Of a DNA stretch of 10,707 nt, positions 1 to 5,430 are shown piece by piece. The notes under the pieces are model-generated. The model did not search any database, was not told the DNA's origin, and saw nothing but the letters and a program-made list of their open reading frames with translations. Source of the stretch: Methylomarinum sp964474415. GTDB lineage: Bacteria; Pseudomonadota; Gammaproteobacteria; Methylococcales; Methylomonadaceae. Every line of letters begins with the position of its first letter. The first letter of the stretch is position 1. The stretch spans positions 1 to 10,707 of the forward strand of contig CAYYSO010000082.1 in assembly GCA_964474415.1 (NCBI GenBank), given 5' to 3'. The position numbers and the translations under genes are program-made.

Positions 1-1139
1 AAGGGGACTCAGCGGGGGGGTCTGCCAAACAAGGCAGGGACAGACGCACACAAGCCATTCTTCCTCTGAAAGGGAAAATCCTTAATGTAGAAAAAGCCCG
101 CTTTGACAAAATGATTTCCTCCGATGAAGTCGGTACCCTGATTACTGCTCTGGGTTGCGGCATCGGCAAGGAAGAATACAATGTTGAAAAGCTGCGTTAC
201 CATCGCATCATTATTATGACCGATGCGGATGTGGATGGCTCACATATCCGTACCTTGTTGTTGACCTTCTTTTATCGACAAATGCCGGAACTGGTGGAAA
301 GAGGTTATATCTATATTGCTCAACCGCCGTTATACAAAGTCAAAAAAGGCAAGCAGGAGCATTATGTAAAAGACGATGCCCAGCTTAATCAGTATCTGAT
401 TCAATTGGCCCTGGATAAGGCGCAATTGCAAACTGATGCATTAACTCCCGCTATCCAAGGGGCTGGACTGGAAAAACTGGCCACTGAATATAGCAGCGTT
501 ATGGAAGTCATTAATCGTTTGAGCAGACGCTATGATGATTTGTTTCTGGAACAGATGACCTATATGGAGCCGTTAACAGATGAGGTTAAACAGGATCAGA
601 AAAAACTCAGGTCCTGGTTTAAGCAACTGGAGCAACGTTTGCAGGAAGGGGATCATAAAGCGCTATTTTCAATAGAACTGAATTTTACTACCACAGAGGA
701 TTTTGCTGTAACAGTCAGGAAAAGATTGCATGGCATCACTAAAACGTTTGTATTGCATAACGCTTTCTTTAACGGTGTGGATTATCAGAAAATTGCTAAA
801 TATGCAGGGGATACTGTCGGTATGTTTACCGATGAATCGTTTATGCGCATGGGTGAAAGGCAGCAGCCAGTTAGTAGCTTCAAACAAGCTTTTGAATGGA
901 TGATGCGGGAAGTGAAAAAGGGTCAGCATATACAGCGTTACAAAGGACTGGGAGAAATGAATCCGGAACAGTTGTGGGAAACCACCCTGGATGCCGATAG
1001 TCGCAGAATGTTACAAGTCACTATTGAAGACGTTGTTGCTGCTGATGAAATCTTTACTACGCTAATGGGAGATGTGGTGGAACCGCGTCGTGATTTTATT
1101 GTTAAGAATGCACTGGATGTAACTAATCTGGATGTGTAG
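1..1139 (+). CDS. gyrB: DNA gyrase subunit B, C-terminal part (5' end outside window)
   Basis: GyrB is the ATPase/TOPRIM subunit of DNA gyrase; with GyrA it introduces negative supercoils. The reading frame is open from base 3 and begins inside the TOPRIM domain with GDSAGGSAKQGRD, followed by ILPLKGKILNVEKARFDKM. The metal-binding DADVDGSHIRTLLLTFFYRQ motif follows (about 220-275), then IAQPPLYKVKKGKQE. Near the C-terminus YKGLGEMNPEQLWETT is the conserved GyrB tail that contacts GyrA. About 378 residues are visible, against roughly 800 in gammaproteobacterial GyrB, so the ATPase and transducer domains lie upstream. The sequence between TOPRIM and tail is as long as in E. coli-type GyrB, which carries an insert there. 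ParE is unlikely because the KQGRD and KILNVEKARFDKM forms are GyrB-type. The stop is TAG at 1137-1139. No frameshift is seen. Confidence 0.97.
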   Translation, partial: GDSAGGSAKQGRDRRTQAILPLKGKILNVEKARFDKMISSDEVGTLITALGCGIGKEEYNVEKLRYHRIIIMTDADVDGSHIRTLLLTFFYRQMPELVERGYIYIAQPPLYKVKKGKQEHYVKDDAQLNQYLIQLALDKAQLQTDALTPAIQGAGLEKLATEYSSVMEVINRLSRRYDDLFLEQMTYMEPLTDEVKQDQKKLRSWFKQLEQRLQEGDHKALFSIELNFTTTEDFAVTVRKRLHGITKTFVLHNAFFNGVDYQKIAKYAGDTVGMFTDESFMRMGERQQPVSSFKQAFEWMMREVKKGQHIQRYKGLGEMNPEQLWETTLDADSRRMLQVTIEDVVAADEIFTTLMGDVVEPRRDFIVKNALDVTNLDV

Positions 1140-1151
1140 GCAGTATATCCT

Positions 1152-1181
1152 GGATAAGGCTTTCTTATCCTTGTTCAATTT
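1152..1181 (+). terminator. weak hairpin after gyrB
   Basis: GGATAAG (1152-1158) pairs with CTTATCC (1164-1170) across a 5-base loop, giving a 7-bp stem 12 bases after the gyrB stop. The downstream tract is only partly T-rich. It may be an auxiliary terminator or a 3' stabiliser; the stronger terminator follows at 1201. Confidence 0.45.
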
Positions 1182-1200
1182 TTAAACGTCCCATTTGAAT

Positions 1201-1239
1201 CCTTTCGGCAATAACGATTGATTGTCGAAAGGTTTTTTT
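1201..1239 (+). terminator. Rho-independent terminator of gyrB
   Basis: CCTTTCGGCAAT (1201-1212) pairs with ATTGTCGAAAGG (1221-1232) over 12 positions, one of them a G-U, with an 8-base loop. Seven T residues follow directly (1233-1239). This is a textbook intrinsic terminator on the + strand, closing the gyrB transcript and separating it from thyA. Confidence 0.88.
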
Positions 1240-1249
1240 ACTTAGAAAC

Positions 1250-1287
1250 GTGCAGGAATGATTCGCCATCTGTAGATAAATCCGCAC
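1250..1287 (+). repeat. copy A of a dispersed intergenic repeat
   Basis: This 38-bp stretch resembles 7269-7305. Both contain ATTCGC, seven variable bases, then AGATAAATCC, then RCAC, and both are bounded by GTG... and ...CAC ends that can pair. The copies are diverged but have the same internal spacing and orientation. Both lie in intergenic DNA, so I read them as members of a small non-coding repeat family. Confidence 0.5.
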
Positions 1288-1346
1288 AATAAAAGGCCTA
1301 CACCACTATTGTTTCTCTACCTCCTGCATCCATGCAGTCGTTAAAT

Positions 1347-1378
1347 TTGAACAAAAATTCTGCGCAATCTGGTATATT
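1347..1378 (+). promoter_or_regulatory. candidate sigma-70 promoter of thyA
   Basis: TGGTATATT (1370-1378) is an extended -10 element (TGn followed by TATATT). TTGAAC at 1347-1352 resembles a -35 box, but the spacer is 20 bp, longer than ideal, so the extended -10 would have to carry most of the recognition. Transcription would start about 45-50 bases before the thyA ATG. Confidence 0.5.
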
Positions 1379-1432
1379 CTTTTTCAGTAATCATATAAAG
1401 CAAACACAATTACTTTTATTCACAAACAAACC

Positions 1433-2266
1433 ATGCAACAGTATCTCGATTTACTGGATAAAATTCTTAACGAAGGTTATATGAAAGGTGACAGAACCGG
1501 CAGTGGTACCTTGTCGATATTCGGTCACCAGATGCGCTTTAATCTCCAGCAGGGCTTTCCACTGGTTACCACCAAAAAAGTACATTTAAAGTCTATCATT
1601 CATGAACTGTTGTGGTTTTTAAGAGGCGATACTAATATTGCTTATCTTAACGATAACGGAGTGAGCATTTGGAATGAATGGGCCGATACCCAAGGAAGCC
1701 TGGGTCCTGTATATGGATACCAATGGCGTTCCTGGCCGACAGCTGATGGTCAGTACATTGATCAGATTGCGGCCATCATCAAGCAATTGAAAGAAACGCC
1801 GGATAGCAGACGCATGATTGTATCGGCATGGAATGTTGCTGATTTACCGGATGAATCAGTTAGCCCGCAAGAGAATGTGGAAAACGGCAAAATGGCGCTG
1901 GCAGCCTGTCATACTCTGTTTCAGTTCTATGTTGCCGATGGAAAGCTGTCTTGTCAGCTCTATCAGCGTAGCTGTGACACGTTTTTGGGTTTACCGTTCA
2001 ATATAGCCAGTTATGCATTATTGACGCATATGGTAGCTCAGCAGGCGAATTTGGGAGTTGGTGATTTTATTTGGACCGGCGGGGATGTGCATTGTTATCT
2101 CAATCATCTGGAACAGGCAAACAAACAATTAACACGCAAACCTTATCCATTGCCTGAATTGAAAATTAAACGCTTGCCGCAATCAATTTTTGATTACTGT
2201 TATGAGGATTTTGAGGTTGTGGGCTATCAGGCACATGAGCATATCAGGGCGCCGATTTCAGTTTAA
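1433..2266 (+). CDS. thyA: thymidylate synthase
   Basis: ThyA methylates dUMP to dTMP in the cytoplasm with 5,10-methylene-tetrahydrofolate, releasing dihydrofolate for FolA. The 277-residue product aligns with E. coli ThyA (264) along its length. Visible features are DRTGSGTLSIFGHQMRFNL with phosphate-binding R21, FPLVTTKKVHLKSIIHELLW, the catalytic Cys at C159 in CHTLFQFYV, and CQLYQRSCDTFLGLPFNIAS, which binds dUMP. The 13 extra residues relative to E. coli fall at about 139-152, just before the catalytic segment; I believe such inserts occur in other proteobacterial ThyA. The residue before C159 is Ala where the family nearly always has Pro. The ATG is chosen because MQQYLDLLDKILNEG matches the family N-terminus, although no strong ribosome binding site precedes it. 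It heads a probable operon with the two following genes. Confidence 0.97.
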   Translation: MQQYLDLLDKILNEGYMKGDRTGSGTLSIFGHQMRFNLQQGFPLVTTKKVHLKSIIHELLWFLRGDTNIAYLNDNGVSIWNEWADTQGSLGPVYGYQWRSWPTADGQYIDQIAAIIKQLKETPDSRRMIVSAWNVADLPDESVSPQENVENGKMALAACHTLFQFYVADGKLSCQLYQRSCDTFLGLPFNIASYALLTHMVAQQANLGVGDFIWTGGDVHCYLNHLEQANKQLTRKPYPLPELKIKRLPQSIFDYCYEDFEVVGYQAHEHIRAPISV

Positions 2267-2278
2267 CAGTTTACTCGG

Positions 2279-2791
2279 ATGGATATTATGGAAAGCTTGT
2301 CACTATGCTGGAAATGTATTGTTAACGTACTGTTATTATTGTCCATCGCCAACGGCATGCCGGTATTGGCCAGCAATATTTTTAGAGCCCGTTTTTCCTG
2401 GCCAGTCGACTTCGGTATAAATTTTTACAACAAATATCCATTGTTTGGTTACAGCAAAACCTGGCGTGGTGTATTTGCATCTGTTTTTACGACAAGCCTG
2501 TTAGCGCCACTGTTCGGGTTATCAATTTACAATGGTGCCTTATTTGGGATATTAGTAATGACCGGAGATTTAAGCGCCAGCTTTATCAAACGTCGTCTGG
2601 GATACACCGAAAGCAGCCGCTTTAGAATCATCGATATTATTCCTGAATCTTTACTGCCTGTTTTAGTTTTACATAAACAGCTTGAATTAACGATGATGGA
2701 TGGAATTATCAGTATCGCTCTGTTTTTTATTCTGGAGGTTGTGTTATCACCATTATTGTATCGCCTACATATCCGCAAAAGACCTTATTAA
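2279..2791 (+). CDS. CDP-archaeol synthase-like (CarS/DUF46) membrane protein
   Basis: This 170-residue protein has family features of CarS, the archaeal enzyme that transfers CMP from CTP to a lipid alcohol phosphate. Seen are WPVDFG (41-46), GYSKTWRG (57-64), and GDLSASFIKRRLG (96-108) with D97, K104 and R105, followed by D119 in the IIDIIPESLLP segment. Archaeal CarS has a DQLD-type sequence at this last site. Hydrophobic stretches at about 14-32, 65-83, 85-95 and 140-158 suggest four membrane helices in the inner membrane. Bacteria do not make archaeol, so the real substrate is unknown; a CDP-alcohol phospholipid precursor is only an inference. The start lies 12 bases after the thyA stop in the same frame, with no clear ribosome binding site, so translational coupling is likely. 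A second in-frame ATG at 2288 is equally possible. Confidence 0.78.
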   Translation: MDIMESLSLCWKCIVNVLLLLSIANGMPVLASNIFRARFSWPVDFGINFYNKYPLFGYSKTWRGVFASVFTTSLLAPLFGLSIYNGALFGILVMTGDLSASFIKRRLGYTESSRFRIIDIIPESLLPVLVLHKQLELTMMDGIISIALFFILEVVLSPLLYRLHIRKRPY

Positions 2792-2853
2792 GTACTCCGG
2801 GTAAGGTATTTATTTGCTACATTTATGAGAATAGAAGATAAAATCAGGAGTAC
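2791..2853 (+). promoter_or_regulatory. inverted repeat covering the ybhP ribosome binding site
   Basis: GTACTCC (2792-2798) is the exact complement of GGAGTAC (2847-2853), and the 3' arm contains most of the AGGAG Shine-Dalgarno of the ybhP-like gene. Pairing would close a 48-base loop over the intergenic mRNA and hide the site. The first arm overlaps the end of the upstream coding region, so translation through its stop could open it. A 7-bp match over this distance may be chance. Confidence 0.3.
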
Positions 2854-2861
2854 AAAATTCC

Positions 2862-3614
2862 ATGCAGGAAAATCAGTTACGCATACTGACTTATAACATC
2901 CATAAAGGTTTTAGCGCTGATAACCGCCATTTTATTTTGCATAAGATTCGAGAGGCGTTGCGCGAAACTGATGCAGACATTTTGTTTTTGCAGGAAATGC
3001 AAGGCGAACATAAGGAACACGAGCAAAACCATAAGAACTGGCCTGAATGTTCACATTCAGAGTTTCTGGCTCAGGATATATGGCCGCATTTCGAATATGC
3101 CAGAAATGCTGTTTATAGCGTTGGCCATCACGGTAATGCCATACTTAGTAAATATGCCTTGCAACGTTGTGAAAATATTAATGTTTCACCGTTTTCCTGG
3201 GCCAGCCGAAGCTTGTTGCATGGTGCGATTAAACTACCCGGATCTATCTGTGATTTGCATATCATCTGTATCCATTTAGGTTTAATTGGCATGGAGCGTC
3301 GGCGCCAGTTTGAAACCTTGTGTAAACGGATTGATGAACATGTGCCGCACGATGCGCCGCTGATTATAGCGGGTGATTTTAATGACTGGACCGGTCAGGC
3401 TGAAAAACGATTTTATCAACATCTGCAACTGAAGGAAGCCTATCTGACTCTGCATAATCGTTATGCCAGAACTTTTCCAGCCTGGTTGCCCATGCTAAAA
3501 ATGGATCGGATTTATTATCGTGGATTACAGCCATTGGTTTGTGAGCGTCTTACTCATGCCCCCTGGAATCGACTATCCGATCATGCCCCGTTGTTAGCTA
3601 CCTTCGCGGTATAA
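2862..3614 (+). CDS. ybhP: YbhP-like endonuclease/exonuclease/phosphatase (EEP) family protein
   Basis: The 250-residue product is an EEP-superfamily hydrolase, a Mg-dependent phosphodiesterase or phosphomonoesterase fold. It resembles E. coli YbhP along its length, including LTYNIHKGF, RNAVY...GHHGNAILS, GDFNDW, ARTFPAW and LSDHAPL. Expected catalytic residues are present: N12, E45, H138 in ICIHLGL, D172 and N174 in GDFNDW (171-176), and D240/H241 in SDH. There is no signal peptide. In E. coli ybhP lies beside clsB (cardiolipin synthase) and ybhN, which hints at a role in phospholipid metabolism; its neighbour here is a CarS-like lipid enzyme, consistent with that. The substrate is unknown. 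AGGAG at 2846-2850 is the ribosome binding site. The gap to the preceding gene is 70 bp, so co-transcription is likely. It converges on the asparaginase-like gene. Confidence 0.87.
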   Translation: MQENQLRILTYNIHKGFSADNRHFILHKIREALRETDADILFLQEMQGEHKEHEQNHKNWPECSHSEFLAQDIWPHFEYARNAVYSVGHHGNAILSKYALQRCENINVSPFSWASRSLLHGAIKLPGSICDLHIICIHLGLIGMERRRQFETLCKRIDEHVPHDAPLIIAGDFNDWTGQAEKRFYQHLQLKEAYLTLHNRYARTFPAWLPMLKMDRIYYRGLQPLVCERLTHAPWNRLSDHAPLLATFAV

Positions 3615-3641
3615 ACAAAGTACAGGCAGATTAGAAAGCAG

Positions 3642-3687
3642 GTGAAAATTTATTCACATTTACAAATGAGAACATATTTTAAATATG
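3642..3687. other. cluster of short AT-rich palindromes between convergent genes
   Basis: GTGAA/TTCAC (3642-3646 and 3653-3657), CATTT/AAATG (about 3657-3668) and CATATTT/AAATATG (3673-3687, one-base centre) lie in the 64 bp between the ybhP-like gene and the asparaginase-like gene; the last covers the latter's stop codon. They may act as weak bidirectional terminators, but none has a GC-rich stem with a T-run. Confidence 0.25.
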
Positions 3688-4719
3688 CTCCAGAGCAATA
3701 TCCTGTTGTAAAAATGTACTGATTTGCTGTTGATCGGTAAAATTACCATAGGCCAGAAGCAGTTTGACATAGGCTGATTCCAGTGACATATTCCAGATCA
3801 TTTCTGCGCCCTGTTCTATCAATTTCCGGACGCTATCGTAAACATCATAATGTTTAACAGCCGGCGCCATATACACAGGTATTTTTTGTTGCCGGCAATA
3901 TTTTATAAATACGGATAGTGAATATTGTTCTCCCGATTCATCTGTAGCGCAGGCTGTACCGGAATGATAACAATCGTGTAAAACAGCATCGACCTTATGC
4001 AGATTGACAGATGAATAATCCAGTCCGGGATAAGGTCTTAGTAACAATATTTTTTTGGAAAAGTTGGCTTTTAGATGAGTTGGTATACAGCATGATGAAT
4101 CGATATTTTGTGTTTGCATGAACCGGCCTTGGCCAGCAGTTCTGGTGTGCTGGACTTGCTCAAACTTCATATAGCATTGTGATTGCACACTGACAAAGTC
4201 ACCGCTTAATTGCAATGAAGAGGCCAGTCGGGTAGCAAGATGCACCTGTTGAGTTTGTTTGGGGTTTTTATAAGGAACAAAGACACCGGCCGGTTTTTGC
4301 TGTTTGATGTATTCCACTGCGCAGATAAAATGTTGTAGACCATTCGCTTCAGGATGACTTAGCGGATAATTGCTGGAAACCAGCAGCATAGGACTATTGA
4401 GATGATTGAAATACAAACCCAAAGCAGCGGCACTGAAAGCCAATGTATCGGTGCCATGAGTAACGATAATACCGTCAAACTCAGAAGGGTTTTCAGCTTC
4501 GATGACAGCAATCAGTTTTTCCCAAATCACAGGTTGCAAATTCTCACTTAGAATATGCAATGGTTGTATCGTTTTAAAGCAAATAGATTGGCTGTCAGGA
4601 TAATGTTGCTGGAATAAATCTAGTAACTGGTAACGTGCTCTACCGGAAGTGTTAATGACGCCCTTTTCACTTGAGGAACCGATAGTGCCGCCGGTAAAAA
4701 CAAGCAGGATATTTTTCAT
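3679..4719 (-). CDS. asparaginase/glutaminase-superfamily protein
   Basis: The 346-residue product belongs to the L-asparaginase family, which hydrolyses asparagine to aspartate and ammonia. Its N-terminus MKNILLVFTGGTIGSS holds the first active-site motif (TGGT, T12). VTHGTDTLAFSAAALG holds the second, with T90 and D91. There is no signal peptide, so it is probably cytoplasmic. The segment carrying the catalytic Lys in known enzymes reads KNPKQTQQVHLATRLASS, with Q158 at the apparent Lys position. The usual TGSQ/RSDG-type segment is replaced by VSSNYPLSHPEANG. It is therefore a diverged subfamily, and asparaginase activity is not assured. I chose the start at 4719 because the TGGTIG motif normally lies within about 12 residues of the N-terminus; an upstream ATG at 4785 would add 22 residues and overlap folA. 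It diverges from folA with 53 bp between starts. Confidence 0.82.
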   Translation of the reverse strand: MKNILLVFTGGTIGSSSEKGVINTSGRARYQLLDLFQQHYPDSQSICFKTIQPLHILSENLQPVIWEKLIAVIEAENPSEFDGIIVTHGTDTLAFSAAALGLYFNHLNSPMLLVSSNYPLSHPEANGLQHFICAVEYIKQQKPAGVFVPYKNPKQTQQVHLATRLASSLQLSGDFVSVQSQCYMKFEQVQHTRTAGQGRFMQTQNIDSSCCIPTHLKANFSKKILLLRPYPGLDYSSVNLHKVDAVLHDCYHSGTACATDESGEQYSLSVFIKYCRQQKIPVYMAPAVKHYDVYDSVRKLIEQGAEMIWNMSLESAYVKLLLAYGNFTDQQQISTFLQQDIALEHI

Positions 4720-4772
4720 AGTATTAATATATACGCTCTGTAAACTAAATGAACGCATCTTAAACAGAAAAC

Positions 4773-5291
4773 ATGAAAATATCACTTATTGTGGCGATGG
4801 CCAGCAACCGGGTTATTGGACTGAACAATAAAATGCCCTGGCATTTGTCTGCAGATTTAAAAAAATTCAAAAAAATTACCATGGGTTCACCTATTATCAT
4901 GGGCAGAAAAACCTTTGAATCTATCGGACGCCCCTTGCCGGGACGACGTAATATCATTATCAGTCGCAATTTAACTTATCAGCAAGACGGTTGCCGAGTT
5001 TTTCATGATATAAAATCCGCAATTGATAGTTGTAAAGACTGTGATGAAGTGTTTGTGATTGGTGGCTCAACTTTATATGAGACCATGTTGCCCTATGCAG
5101 AGTATTTATATTTAACTGAAATCAATAAAGAGTTTACTGGTGATACTTTTTTTCCAAAAATTGACTTCAAACATTGGTCTGTAATTACCAGGGAAGATAT
5201 AGATAATGACCCAGGCGTTGACTTCTCTTACAGTTTTATAAAACTTGCAAAAGACGATCAGGATTATGCTTATGAAAATGTGGGCTGCTGA
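4773..5291 (+). CDS. folA: dihydrofolate reductase
   Basis: FolA reduces dihydrofolate to tetrahydrofolate with NADPH, restoring the cofactor used by ThyA, whose gene lies 2.5 kb upstream. The 172-residue product is slightly longer than E. coli FolA (159). Seen are MKISLIVAMASNRVIG, MPWHLSADLKKFKK with W23 and catalytic D28, IIMGRKTFESIGRPLPGR (NADPH binding), the VIGGSTLYE segment (95-103) and LTEINKEFTGDTFFP near the end. These match chromosomal FolA rather than plasmid-type DfrB. The ATG agrees with the family N-terminus; the ribosome binding site is weak (AACAGAAAAC). The gene appears monocistronic and is divergent from the asparaginase-like gene, so the promoters must sit in the 53 bp between them or overlap that gene's 5' end. 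Confidence 0.97.
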   Translation: MKISLIVAMASNRVIGLNNKMPWHLSADLKKFKKITMGSPIIMGRKTFESIGRPLPGRRNIIISRNLTYQQDGCRVFHDIKSAIDSCKDCDEVFVIGGSTLYETMLPYAEYLYLTEINKEFTGDTFFPKIDFKHWSVITREDIDNDPGVDFSYSFIKLAKDDQDYAYENVGC

Positions 5292-5300
5292 TTTCTGACT

Positions 5301-5340
5301 AAAATACTATGTTGTTTTATCGATAAAAAAAGCGTATTTT
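5301..5340. promoter_or_regulatory. nested palindrome between folA and the multicopper oxidase gene
   Basis: TTTTATCGATAAAA (5315-5328) is a perfect 14-bp palindrome. AAAATAC (5301-5307) and GTATTTT (5334-5340) form a 7-bp inverted repeat around it. The stems are almost entirely A-T, so this is a poor intrinsic terminator. It may be a regulator site for the oxidase gene, whose start is 90 bp downstream. It does not match the CueR or CusR operator patterns I know. Confidence 0.4.
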
Positions 5341-5397
5341 CAAGTAAATTATAAAATGCTTATTTATCTTGATTAGTAGAGGCGGTTTACACACGCT

Positions 5398-5426
5398 TAT
5401 ACTAGTCAACTCAACTAAAGAGGAAA
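5398..5426 (+). promoter_or_regulatory. candidate -10 box and strong ribosome binding site of the multicopper oxidase gene
   Basis: TATACT (5398-5403) is a good -10 match, but no -35 box is found at a normal distance (TTGATT at 5369 is 23 bp away), which would suit an activator-dependent promoter. AAGAGGAAAG (about 5418-5426) is a strong Shine-Dalgarno placed a few bases before the ATG at 5431. Confidence 0.4.
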
Positions 5427-5430
5427 GACT

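Larger units (their letters stand above)
1240..1432. other. gyrB-thyA intergenic region
   Basis: No convincing gene is seen in the 293 bp between gyrB and thyA. The region holds the two hairpins after gyrB, repeat copy A (1250-1287), a near-palindrome CTGCATCCATGCAG (1324-1337) and a candidate promoter (1347-1378). The 54 bases before the thyA start are AT-rich and lack a clear Shine-Dalgarno sequence. Confidence 0.6.

Noticed and set aside
1..20. Possible frameshift in the G-run at the left edge
   Set aside because: The frame reads through as GDSAGGSAKQ, the expected GyrB sequence, so the G-run is intact.
4719..4785. 22-residue N-terminal extension of the asparaginase-like gene
   Set aside because: It would overlap the folA start, and the family motif TGGTIG belongs within about a dozen residues of the N-terminus; the ATG at 4719 fits better.
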